A stretch of 64,000 nucleotides of DNA, taken from NCBI RefSeq assembly GCF_000178955.2, contig NC_016631.1:2666001-2730000 (forward strand), written 5' to 3'. Made by a program: the position numbers and the translations under genes. This document shows positions 42,827-51,900 of this stretch, one piece after another (the first letter of the stretch is position 1; every line of letters starts with the position of its first letter). The notes under the pieces are model-generated. The model worked only from the letters and a program-made list of their open reading frames with translations. It was not told the origin of the DNA and did not search any database. This DNA comes from Granulicella mallensis MP5ACTX8 (GTDB taxonomy: Bacteria > Acidobacteriota > Terriglobia > Terriglobales > Acidobacteriaceae).

Positions 42827-44107
42827 TTGAACGATAAACAAGCCATGCATACCGTTGCTTTTCCCGCGATCACTTCGCTGAACAAAGGCCTGGGGCATCT
42901 GGAGCGACCGGTCGCATCCGGAGAGATTGCATCGCTTGCTTGGAACCTGTTGGCCGAAGATCTCAGCCTGCCGTCGGCTGTTCTCTATGAGGACCGGTTG
43001 CTGCACAATCTCAACTGGATGCAGCAGTTCATCGCAGCCTATGGGGTAAAGCTCGCGCCCCATGGAAAAACCACGATGGCTCCCCAATTGTTCAATCTGC
43101 AGATGCAAGCGGGAGCCTGGGGGATTACGCTTGCGAACGCTCATCAAACGTTTGTTGCCTACGAGCATGGGATACGCCGCGTCCTGATGGCGAATCAACT
43201 GATCGGCAAAGAGAACATGGCGATCATCTCGCGTCTGTTACGGGACCAGAGCTTTGACTACTACTGTCTGGTGGATTCGGCGGCACAGGTCGATCAACTG
43301 GGCGCATTTTTTTCGCAGAGCGGGCAGCGGCTGCAGGTGCTGCTTGAGCTGGGAGCGATGGGTGGCCGTACCGGTGCTCGAGATGAGGCGCAGTTGCAGG
43401 CCGTGCTTGAGGCCATGGCTCGTTGGAGCGACTCCATCGCTCTTTGCGGTGTTGAGATGTACGAAGGCGTGCTTGCGGAGGAGGAGGCCATTCGTGCCTT
43501 TCTTCATCGAGCAGTTGCCGTGACGCGGACGCTTGCCGAAGAGAAGCGCTTCGAGCGCACGCCTGCTCTGCTCTCAGGTGCCGGCTCGGCATGGTATGAC
43601 GTGGTGGCCGAAGTATTCTCCGCTGCAGGCTTCGGAGACAGCGTAGAGATCGTCCTTCGCCCTGGCTGCTATCTGACCCATGATGTCGGCGCGTATCGCG
43701 AGGCGCAGACACAGATCCAGCAACGCAATCCGATTGCGCATCGGATGCGCTCGGGGCTATTGCCCGCGCTTCACGTCTGGGCCTATGTACAGTCCGTGCC
43801 TGAGCCGGAGAAGGCGATTATTGCGATGGGCAAACGGGATGCCGCCTTCGATGCCGGATTGCCCGCACCCGCGCTGCACTTCAGACCTGGCGCGGTAGTG
43901 CCAAAGGCGGCACCCGCGCATTGGACGCTTACGAAGATGATGGACCAGCACGCGTACCTGCAGATAGCGGAAGGGGACGACCTTCGAGTCGGCGATATGA
44001 TCGGCTTCGACATCTCGCATCCTTGCCTGACCTTCGACAAGTGGCGTTCGCTGCTGGTGCTGAACGCCGAGTATCAGGTGGTCGACGCCGTTCAGACCTT
44101 CTTCTGA
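42827..44107 (+). CDS. D-serine dehydratase/D-threonine aldolase-like PLP enzyme (fold type III)
   Basis: A 426-residue protein of the DSD1/D-threonine-aldolase group, an alanine-racemase-type barrel followed by a metal-binding beta domain. PLP lysine K81 lies in LAPHGKTTMAP. The divalent-metal pair H398 and C400 lies in GFDISHPCLTFDKW, as in DSD1-type dehydratases. The start is a TTG at 42827 because GGAGG lies 8 nt upstream and the first ATG (42845) is too far. The reaction may be dehydration/deamination of a D-beta-hydroxy amino acid. Relatives include D-glucosaminate dehydratase, which fits the GntP sugar-acid permease. Divergent, 88 nt from the deacylase start. Confidence 0.85.
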   Translation: MNDKQAMHTVAFPAITSLNKGLGHLERPVASGEIASLAWNLLAEDLSLPSAVLYEDRLLHNLNWMQQFIAAYGVKLAPHGKTTMAPQLFNLQMQAGAWGITLANAHQTFVAYEHGIRRVLMANQLIGKENMAIISRLLRDQSFDYYCLVDSAAQVDQLGAFFSQSGQRLQVLLELGAMGGRTGARDEAQLQAVLEAMARWSDSIALCGVEMYEGVLAEEEAIRAFLHRAVAVTRTLAEEKRFERTPALLSGAGSAWYDVVAEVFSAAGFGDSVEIVLRPGCYLTHDVGAYREAQTQIQQRNPIAHRMRSGLLPALHVWAYVQSVPEPEKAIIAMGKRDAAFDAGLPAPALHFRPGAVVPKAAPAHWTLTKMMDQHAYLQIAEGDDLRVGDMIGFDISHPCLTFDKWRSLLVLNAEYQVVDAVQTFF

Positions 44108-44116
44108 GCGACGGAT

Positions 44117-44168
44117 GTCTAGCTCTGCCGGCAGTCACTACACATCGTTGAGCCTGGCGGAGCTAGAC
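44117..44168. terminator. Hairpin between convergent PLP-enzyme and esterase genes
   Basis: GTCTAGCTCTGCCGG and CTGGCGGAGCTAGAC pair over 15 positions (two G:U) across a 22-nt loop, filling the gap between stops at 44107 and 44185. No long U-tract. Confidence 0.5.
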
Positions 44169-44184
44169 CGCCCCAGTTCTCCTA

Positions 44185-45126
44185 CTACGAAAGTATTGCT
44201 ATCGTCCGCAGCCATCTCTCCACGAGTTGAGGCCATTCTGTGATCGACGAGTTTGTTTTCCGTAGCCCGAATGCGTGGCCGCCCTGTGAGAACAGATGCA
44301 TTTCCACGGGAACCCCCGCATTTTGGAGCGCAATGTAATAAACCAGTGAGTCATTCACATTGTCGACGTGGTCATCCTCCGCTTGCAACAAAAAGGTAGG
44401 AGGGGTTTGCCTACTGACGGGAATCTTTGGAGTCAACTGTAATCCTATGTGGGAGGCCCGGAGATGGCCTGGATAAAGGGCTACGGCAAAGTCTGGACGA
44501 CAGCTTACTTTATCGGCTTCATCCAGGAGCGGATACACGCGTTTGTCGAAGTTCGTGCTGATGTCTGCTACCAGATACCCGCCCGCAGAAAATCCCAGTA
44601 CCCCAATCTTGTGTGGATCGACGTGGTACTGGGCTGCGTGGAAACGGATCAGCCGCATCGTCCTCTGCGCATCTTCAAGCGCCATGGGCGCTTTGGGATA
44701 TCTTTGATTCCCGGCGTCGTCATGTGGCCCTGAGTCCGGGACACGGTACTTCAGAAGCACACAGGTGATTCCCTTGGAAACCAGCCAATCGCACACTTCC
44801 GTTCCTTCGAGATCGATCGCCAGGACAGAAAAGCCCCCGCCAGGAAAGACGATGACCGCGGCACCGGTGTTGATACCCTTCGGCGAATAAACGGTCATCG
44901 TTGGCTGGGTTACGTTGTCAATTTCCGTTGCCGACTTACCCGCAACCAGAAAAGTTGTGCCGGACGATAGCGCAAATTCAGGTCCCTTTGCCGGCTGCGC
45001 ATCGGGAATCTTTCCTGGCCATATCGGTACTTGTTTATGTCCAGGCGATGGCTGCCAATCAAATTTCTGTGCGCCCAATATGCCGGGCATGCACACAACA
45101 CAAAGAGCAATGATCAAAGACTTCAT
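44185..45126 (-). CDS. Exported alpha/beta hydrolase, acetyl-esterase type
   Basis: A 313-residue secreted esterase of the BD-FAE/Axe family often attached to carbohydrate loci. Signal peptide MKSLIIALCVVCMPGILGAQ. Oxyanion-hole stretch VIVFPGGGFSVLA, nucleophile S180 in LGFSAGGYLV, acid around D252 (AEDDHVDNV) and H284 (GGHAFGLR). It probably deacetylates or de-esterifies a polysaccharide. The ATG at 45126 has GGAG 6 nt upstream; the longer frame to 45165 lacks support. It is 158 nt downstream of the GH39-like gene on the same strand and could be cotranscribed with it, though no direct sign is seen. Confidence 0.83.
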   Translation of the reverse strand: MKSLIIALCVVCMPGILGAQKFDWQPSPGHKQVPIWPGKIPDAQPAKGPEFALSSGTTFLVAGKSATEIDNVTQPTMTVYSPKGINTGAAVIVFPGGGFSVLAIDLEGTEVCDWLVSKGITCVLLKYRVPDSGPHDDAGNQRYPKAPMALEDAQRTMRLIRFHAAQYHVDPHKIGVLGFSAGGYLVADISTNFDKRVYPLLDEADKVSCRPDFAVALYPGHLRASHIGLQLTPKIPVSRQTPPTFLLQAEDDHVDNVNDSLVYYIALQNAGVPVEMHLFSQGGHAFGLRKTNSSITEWPQLVERWLRTIAILS

Positions 45127-45284
45127 CGCGGTCTCCGCAGACAGCATAGAGCAAGACAACCCCACTCCTGAATGAAGAGAGAGTCGGAGAACCCTCCTCG
45201 TTACTTAATTCCGGCTCGTCAGCCGCTTGGAAGTTGTACCGGCGACGAAATGGGGTAACTCATCTCGTTTCGTAACAGCGTCAT

Positions 45285-47543
45285 CTACTGGCTCGCAAAC
45301 TTGCCGCGAAGGACAACGATGGAGGCCGCCGGCAGTTCGTAGCGTGTTGCCTTGTCCGCCTCGAAGTTGCGCGAACTGATAGGGCCATCCGGGTCGGCGG
45401 TACCGCCGGGGCTCGGGGTGTCGGCGGCCAACGGTTGGTGAGCATTGAAGTCGTGTTGTGCTGTCTTCCAGTGGTATTGATCGCGGCCGAAGGTAGCTTC
45501 GTGAACTTGTCCTGAGAAGAAGTGGCTTTCGCCGCCGCGTTGCTGATTTTGAAAGACAAGATTCAGCTTGTGGCTGCTGTGCTGGTCTTTGTTGATGAGC
45601 ATGACGGACCATTCGCCGTCAGGACGTTCTACCGCGTATGCAGTCACGATGGAGTGACCGGCGCCGTCGTCAAGGTCGGCTACGGCAGGGAAGAGTGTAT
45701 GCGTGCCGCCGTCATGCTGGAGCCACTCGCGGTTGATCATCTGGCTGGCGAAGAACTGGGAGAGTGGTTGTTCGATCTGATTGTTGGCGCCGACTTTAAA
45801 CATGCCGAAGGTGCCTGGGGAATCGTTGCACCCATGTTCTATTGCGAGCGGCAGGTAATGGAAGTAGTAGACCTGGTTGCCCCCAGTGCTGAGATACGAC
45901 CCGATGTAGTCTGCCAGCCAGAGACCACCAAAGATGTCCATGTAGGTCTCGCTGGTGGAGGAGGAGAGGTTCGATTCGGTGAGATAGATGGGCAGATCGG
46001 GCTGCAGGCCATCGTCGCGCCAGACCTTCATGATGTGGCCGATCAGTCCAGGCTCCTCATAGAGGCTAGCCCAACTGATATGGCAAGGGTCGTAGGGATA
46101 GTGCTCGAAGGAGAAGAACTGCAGCTCCTGCATGCGGCCATGCTGCTTGAGGTAGTCGAGAAAACGGCCGAGCCACGAGGTCTTTCCCTGCGCGTCGGGC
46201 CATACTTCGATGTCCTGATTGGAACCCTGAAAGGACGGGCCTCCGAGTTTGAGGTTCGGATCGACCTTGCGAAGCGCCGTCGCGTATTGCAGGTAGAGCG
46301 CGGCATAATCTTCGGGCTGCATGTATTGGCCGTCCGCCTCTTCGCACATCTCGATACTGGATATAGGGTATTTGTGGCCTTCGAGGTATCGAACCTCAGC
46401 TGCTGCATCGTCGGGTGTGCTGTAGAGCATTGCGATGGGCACCATCGCGGGCAGGCTCTGCGTGAGGCCGCTCTGGAAGAAGAGGTCGAATCCAACCTGT
46501 GCTTCCTTGCTGTTCATGTGGCTGTCCGGAGTATGCCACGGGTCAACCGAAGAACTGAAGGTTGCGGTCTGTTCCTGGTCGGCGGTGTGACGGAGCGCGT
46601 CGTGGAATGCGCCGTCGCTTGAGGTGGTTCCGAGGTAGAGCTCACGAATCGCGTACCCGGCACAGTTGCGGATATCGCTCGTGCCGTGATCGTCACAGGT
46701 GTTCGAGGATTGTGTCATCCAGACACGGATATATCGAACAGTCGCAGGGATCTGGGTCAGGTGAAGGAGTGCCGTGCCGCCTGTTCCGTTGGTGATCTCG
46801 CCTTGAGAGAAGGTGTTCCAGATGCCTCGCTTGGGGTAGTGGATAGGATCCGTGCCCGAGCCAAGCCCGCTGCCGTTGCTGGTCCCGGTCCAATACTGGA
46901 CGAGATAGTTTTTGGCGTAGGGCTCGGCCCATACGATCTTCAGCGTGTCGACGACTGTTTCACTCGCCAGATCGAGGATGACCCACTGTGGATGGAGTGC
47001 GTCGCTCTCGCCTGTAAAGTGACTTGTGAGATAAGGGTTGCTCTTCCAGTAGGTGCTTTCGTCGCCGTCGGTCAATCGGGAATAGCCCGTGTTTCCAGTG
47101 CCGTCGTTGCGGGTTACGCCGCGATGCGGGAGTGCATAACCAAAGGAGTAGCGGATGAACTTGGTCGAACTGGTAGAGCCGGTGAAGTAGCCCTTGCCGT
47201 CGGGATCGCTCCAGGTGCCTTCAGGGTTCCAGTGCCAGGCTTCCACGGCGAGGTCCGTGTTCTGGCGGTAGGTAACCGGCTGCCATCCGGCTGCAAAGGC
47301 CCGGTTCAACACCGGCTTAGTAAAGTCCTTGTCGATGGCCTCGACGGGGATGCGATCAACGCCGGAGCCGAGAGATTCCCGCGGCACAAAGCGATTGACG
47401 GCATGGTCCGGTGTGATGTCCACGAGAACGGTCTGCGCGTTGAGCAGGTGCAGCGAAATCAGGCCGAGCGTGGCGAGCAGAAGGCCGCTCCGGCAAAAGG
47501 AATGACTCGTGAAGGCGACCGGCGATAAAGGTTGGTTCGACAT
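45285..47543 (-). CDS. Exported GH39-like clan-A hydrolase with embedded discoidin-like domain
   Basis: A 752-residue protein with a signal peptide (about 18-36, LGLISLHLLNAQ). Residues about 145-305 form an F5/8 type C (discoidin)-like module (LTDGDESTYWKSNP, PQWVILDLASETVVDTLKIVW, ATVRYIRVWMT). It is inserted in the N-terminal part of a TIM barrel. Later GH-A signatures: IEMCEEADGQYM with acid/base candidate E402, FSFEHYPYDP, and nucleophile candidate E523 in PIYLTESNLSS. In most clan-A enzymes the residue before the acid/base is Asn (NE); here it is Glu. The C-terminal beta domain carries WSVMLINKDQ. Substrate unknown. No Shine-Dalgarno is evident at the ATG (47543). A LacI operator-like palindrome covers its candidate promoter. 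Confidence 0.75.
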   Translation of the reverse strand: MSNQPLSPVAFTSHSFCRSGLLLATLGLISLHLLNAQTVLVDITPDHAVNRFVPRESLGSGVDRIPVEAIDKDFTKPVLNRAFAAGWQPVTYRQNTDLAVEAWHWNPEGTWSDPDGKGYFTGSTSSTKFIRYSFGYALPHRGVTRNDGTGNTGYSRLTDGDESTYWKSNPYLTSHFTGESDALHPQWVILDLASETVVDTLKIVWAEPYAKNYLVQYWTGTSNGSGLGSGTDPIHYPKRGIWNTFSQGEITNGTGGTALLHLTQIPATVRYIRVWMTQSSNTCDDHGTSDIRNCAGYAIRELYLGTTSSDGAFHDALRHTADQEQTATFSSSVDPWHTPDSHMNSKEAQVGFDLFFQSGLTQSLPAMVPIAMLYSTPDDAAAEVRYLEGHKYPISSIEMCEEADGQYMQPEDYAALYLQYATALRKVDPNLKLGGPSFQGSNQDIEVWPDAQGKTSWLGRFLDYLKQHGRMQELQFFSFEHYPYDPCHISWASLYEEPGLIGHIMKVWRDDGLQPDLPIYLTESNLSSSTSETYMDIFGGLWLADYIGSYLSTGGNQVYYFHYLPLAIEHGCNDSPGTFGMFKVGANNQIEQPLSQFFASQMINREWLQHDGGTHTLFPAVADLDDGAGHSIVTAYAVERPDGEWSVMLINKDQHSSHKLNLVFQNQQRGGESHFFSGQVHEATFGRDQYHWKTAQHDFNAHQPLAADTPSPGGTADPDGPISSRNFEADKATRYELPAASIVVLRGKFASQ

Positions 47544-47553
47544 AGTCGAATCT

Positions 47554-47583
47554 GTTATACACAGGTGTTGACAAAATATTCAA
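47554..47583 (-). promoter_or_regulatory. Candidate promoter of the GH39-like gene
   Basis: On the minus strand TTGAAT (47578-47583), an 18-nt spacer and TATAAC (47554-47559) lie just before the ATG at 47543. Its -35 overlaps the CAATCG palindrome. Confidence 0.4.
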
Positions 47584-47595
47584 TCGTTTTAATAC
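47568..47595 (+). promoter_or_regulatory. Candidate promoter of the LacI gene
   Basis: TTGACA (47568-47573), 16 nt, TAATAC (47590-47595), reading toward the LacI gene. The -10 lies inside the palindrome, which would give autorepression. Confidence 0.4.
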
Positions 47596-47600
47596 GATTG
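47581..47600. promoter_or_regulatory. LacI-type operator-like palindrome, copy A
   Basis: CAATCGTTTTAATACGATTG carries perfect 6-bp arms CAATCG/CGATTG around TTTTAATA, between the divergent GH39-like and LacI genes. The same core, preceded by ATATT, recurs at 48848 before receptor 3 with one mismatch over about 20 nt. Shared occurrence beside a LacI gene makes it the likely binding site. Confidence 0.6.
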
Positions 47601-47715
47601 GCTTTTGCAAGGAGAAGAGAGGCCCTGTGAGGGATAGACCTGCGATTTTGCACGGAAGATCCGTATGCAACATGCATAATCGATAGCGCGTTGGTTGAAG
47701 CGGGAGCTTAAAGAG

Positions 47716-48789
47716 ATGCCGGAGCGTAAATCCAAATCGGCACGTGTGACCCTGGTCGATGTCGCGCGTAAGAGCGGCTTCTCGCCGTCCACGGTCTCCA
47801 TCGTGTTGAGCGAGGCTCCGCTTTCGCGTTATGTTGCTGCCCAGACGAAGGAGCGGATTCGCAAGACGGCCCAGTTGCTCGGCTATCGACCGGATATCTT
47901 CGCGCGCTCCCTGCGCAGCCGCCACAGTCACACGGTTGGTGTGCTGGTCTTCGATATCTCCGATCCCTACTGCGTGCTGATCCTGCAGGGCATCGAGAAG
48001 ACGCTTCTCCCCACTCCGTATCTGCCTATCCTGATGGACGCGCATCACGACCAGAAGCAATTTGAAGGCTATCTCGATCTGCTGATGGAGCGCCGCGTGG
48101 AAGGGCTGATCGTGGTGGCGAACTGGCTCTTCGATGAGGGCGGGCTCCTAGTGGGATTGAAGGAAAAAAAGATGCCCATCGTGGTGGTGGGACGAGATGT
48201 GACGGAGAAGCAGATCGGCTCGGTGACGGTGGACAACGAGGCTGGCGGCTATGAGGCGATGAAGCATCTGTATGAGCTTGGGCACCGGAAGATCGCCGTC
48301 ATCCGTGGGCCGGCGAAGTTGAACGACAGCCAGCTCCGCTGGAACGGGATGCAGCGTTTTGCGGCGGAGCAGGGCTTACAGCTCGACCCACGCCGAGTTC
48401 GCCAACTGTCTGACGCGCTCGATCCCGTCACAGGATTTGAAGGCGGCGTGCAGCTTACCGAAGAGTTGATTCGCTCCCGGTTGAAGTTCACGGCCTTGGT
48501 AGCCTTCGACGATCTGACGGCACTGGGAGCAGTGCGTGGCCTGGCGCGCTCGGGGCGCACCGCACCGCAGGACTGCTCCATCATCGGCTTCGACGACGTG
48601 CCGCTGGCCGCGTTGACTACGCCCGGTCTCACCACAATTCGCCAGCCGATGGACGAGATGGGGAGCCTGGCCACCCAGCGGGTACTCGATGTTTTGCAGG
48701 AGGTTGGCGAAGGGCGCGAAGTCACGCCGGATCTTCAACTTCTGCCTCCCTCCCTGGTGCTGCGTGATTCGACATCGAGGGTGGGATAG
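47716..48789 (+). CDS. LacI-family transcriptional regulator
   Basis: A 357-residue LacI/GalR protein: helix-turn-helix VTLVDVARKSGFSPSTVSIV (about 11-30), hinge YRPDIFARSLRSR, then a sugar-binding core (VGVLVFDISDPYCVLILQGI, VVGRDVTEKQIGSVTVDN, SIIGFDDVPLAALTTPGLTT). ATG at 47716 with GGGAG 9 nt upstream; a TTG at 47695 is less likely. It sits between the divergent GH39-like gene and receptor 3, both preceded by the CAATCG-TTTAATAC site. So it likely controls uptake and extracellular hydrolysis of one glycan. Confidence 0.88.
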   Translation: MPERKSKSARVTLVDVARKSGFSPSTVSIVLSEAPLSRYVAAQTKERIRKTAQLLGYRPDIFARSLRSRHSHTVGVLVFDISDPYCVLILQGIEKTLLPTPYLPILMDAHHDQKQFEGYLDLLMERRVEGLIVVANWLFDEGGLLVGLKEKKMPIVVVGRDVTEKQIGSVTVDNEAGGYEAMKHLYELGHRKIAVIRGPAKLNDSQLRWNGMQRFAAEQGLQLDPRRVRQLSDALDPVTGFEGGVQLTEELIRSRLKFTALVAFDDLTALGAVRGLARSGRTAPQDCSIIGFDDVPLAALTTPGLTTIRQPMDEMGSLATQRVLDVLQEVGEGREVTPDLQLLPPSLVLRDSTSRVG

Positions 48790-48800
48790 GTGTTTCCCGC

Positions 48801-48829
48801 TTGACATTCTCTGCGAGACAAGATATCTA
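48801..48829 (+). promoter_or_regulatory. Candidate strong sigma70-type promoter of receptor 3
   Basis: Perfect TTGACA (48801-48806), 17-nt spacer, TATCTA (48824-48829), 12 nt after the LacI stop and about 115 nt before receptor 3. Operator-like copy B lies just downstream, a repressing position. Confidence 0.55.
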
Positions 48830-48847
48830 CACATATCAACTGATATT

Positions 48848-48862
48848 CAATCGATTTAATAC
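48848..48862. promoter_or_regulatory. LacI-type operator-like site, copy B
   Basis: CAATCGATTTAATAC, preceded by ATATT, matches copy A at 47581 with one mismatch (the downstream arm is degenerate). It lies about 20 nt after the candidate -10 of receptor 3. Confidence 0.5.
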
Positions 48863-48945
48863 TTCCATGCGAATGGGAGTTATTTCAATCGACGCAGCAG
48901 AATAGCAAGTCTGTCACGATCATTTCCTGGATGCACGGAGACCCT

Positions 48946-51900
48946 ATGTCGCTTGCCCTCTTGTCAGGATCCACAGCACGCTGTTTCGGTTATGGAATGC
49001 TCCTCCTTGCTCTTCTGCTTGTAACCGGTACACCTTTGTTGGTGGCCCAGGAAGTTACGGGCACGATCGTGGGTACGGTGACTGACAACTCGGGCGCCGT
49101 GGTGCCTGGAGCGAAGGTGACGATCACCAACACGGATCGCAACGCAGTGGTGCGCACGACGAAGACCGGCAAAGAGGGAGAATATTCCGCGCCCCTGCTG
49201 CCGATTGGACACTATTCGGTTACGGTTGAAACCTCCGGTTTTAAAAAGGCAACGCAGGCGGACATCATTCTGAACGTGAATGACAAGCGCAGCGTGAATG
49301 CCGTACTCGAGGTGGGAAACAACACCGAAACGGTGACGGTAGAGGCGGATGCGCTCCAGGTAAACTCTGAATCCGATGCGGCTTCGGGACTGATTACTGG
49401 CACGCAGGTCAGGGAACTGGCTCTACAGAGCCGCAACTATGAAGAACTAGTGCAGTTGATGCCCGGAGTCAGCGCCGACATCGGCGATGCGCTCTACGCC
49501 GGCGTCAGCGCTCCGAATGGCAATACGAACGAGACCGCGTTTTCTCTGAATGGCAGCTTCGGCTCCTCCAATAGCTGGACAGTGGATGGTGCGGACAACG
49601 TCGATCGTGGCGGCAACTTCTCGCTGCTGAACTATCCCAGCGTCGATGCCATTGAAGAGTTCAAAGTTCTACGCGGCAACTACAGTGCCGAGTATGGACG
49701 CAGTGCCGGCGGCGTCATCAACGTCATTACTCGTTCCGGAAAATCGAAGTTTCATGGCGGTGTCTATGAGTTTTTCCGCAATGACGTCCTCGACGCCAAC
49801 GACTGGGGCAACAAGCAGCAATCGCCCGTTGCCAGCCGCACGCCCTTTCGCTACAACGATTTTGGCTGGACGCTGGGTGGCCCGGTCTTCATTCCTCATC
49901 TCTACAACACGGAGCGCAATAAGACGTTCTTTTTCTATTCCGAGGAGCTGCGACGTGTAGTGCAACAGAACCCGGTGACCGGTGTGGTGCCGGATGCAAA
50001 TGAACGAGCAGGGAACTTTGAAAATTCGGTTTGCAGCGTCTATCCGAACAGCGATGGATCATGCCCCGGGCAGGTCGTTTCCAATGTAAGCAGCATCAAT
50101 CCGGCCGCTGCCGCGTATCTCAAAGATGTCTATTCGCACCTGCCGTTACCGACCACACCCGGCCAGGATCTTCTCTTCGCAAATGAAGGGAATATCTTCA
50201 ACTTCCAGCAGGAGATCGGTCGCATCGACCACACGTTTAACTCGAAGCTTTCCGGGTTCGTGCGCTACATGCAGGATTCGATTCCGACGGTCGAAGGTGG
50301 CGGCTTATTCAATGGCAATCCTCTGCCGAATATCACGCAGACTTCAACGGATTCACCGGGGCAGAACGTGGCTGCCAACCTGACCTGGATCATTACTCCA
50401 ACGTTGATCAACGAGGTGGAGTACGCGTGGTCCTCCGGTGCGATCAAGAGCCACAACTCAGGCCAGCTCGCCGCCAGCAACTCCCCGGATGTGGCGAGCG
50501 CCATCGCGTTGCCCTTTCAGGAAACGCTTAACCGCATTCCGAGCATCGCCTATGGCGTTAGCAATGCAAGCTTCTTTGGCTTTGGCACGTACGGCGACTT
50601 CAATAAGAACAACGCGATCTTCGATAACGTGACCAAGACGATTGGAAAACATAGCCTGAAGTTCGGCTTCTCCTATAACCACTATGAGAAATCCGAAAAC
50701 TCGGCCTCGAACAATGCGGGAACTTTTACCTTTGCAGCGACGCCTTACGCGGGGGCTCCAGCGGGCGATCAGAAGGCTGAGTTTGAACAGGAGTTTGCCC
50801 TGTTTCTCTCGGGCCAGTTCTCGCAGTTTACGCAGTCGGCAAATGACTTCCGCGCGGTCATCTTCCAGAATCAGATCGAGTTTTATGGCCAGGATGCCTA
50901 CAAGCCCATTCCGAACCTGACGTTGAATTTTGGTTTGAGGTATTCGATCTTCCGCCAACCTACTGATGGGAACGGTCGCACCACTAATTTTGTTCCGACG
51001 CTCTACACCTCGGCCAAGGCGCCTGGCATCGACGACAACGGCAATGTCGTGGTAACTCCGAACTATGATCCGCTCAACGGAATCATTATTGGCGGCAGCG
51101 GAAATGGGGCACACAACTCGCCTTACAACACGGCCATTGCGCCACAGTTTCACAACGGATACCAGCCCCGTATTGGGTTCTCCTTCGATCCCTGGAACAA
51201 CGGAAAGACTGCGGTACGCGGCGGATATGGAGTCTTTGTAGAGTCTCCGGGCGTTGGATTTATCGAGAACAACGAGTTCATCAATCCGCCGTTCGTGGGT
51301 AACACCACCATCAGCGGTGGTCCATTCAACAATCCCAGCGCGGGCAGCGCCACGAACAATAGCGTGCAGTCGGTAGGAGGTGTATCGACAAACTGGCACC
51401 AGCCCTATGCGCAACAGTGGGATCTGGATCTCCAGAGACAGATCCCTTACGACATCGTTCTCGACGTGGGTTATTACGGCTCGAAGGGGACGCACCAGCT
51501 TTCGCAGGTGGATATCAATCAGCCGCTCCCTGGCGCCTATGTCAACAACGCAACCATCGAGAACGGCCTGGGATATGACCCAATGGCTGATCCGCCTGTC
51601 CCACTCCAGCAGATGACTTCCGACAGTCAAAGCCTGCTCAACATTATCCGTCCCTACCAGGGATATGGACCGATCGATCTTTACGAACCGATCTTCAGTT
51701 CTAACTACAACTCCCTCCAGACCAGCCTGCAAAAGCGTTTCAATGGAGGATCTCTCGTAAGTGTTAATTACACCTGGTCTAAATCTTTGACCAACCGTCC
51801 CGACCAAGCGGGAGGCAATCTTCCAGTGCCGCAGAACAGCTATAACCTGAGCGCTGAATATGGTCCTTCTCGCTTCGACCGCCGCAATGTGTTCAATGCG

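Noticed and set aside
45522-46622. A 366-codon open frame antisense to the GH39-like gene
   Set aside because: The sense protein has catalytic and discoidin motifs over the same interval; the antisense product shows no recognisable fold or start signal.
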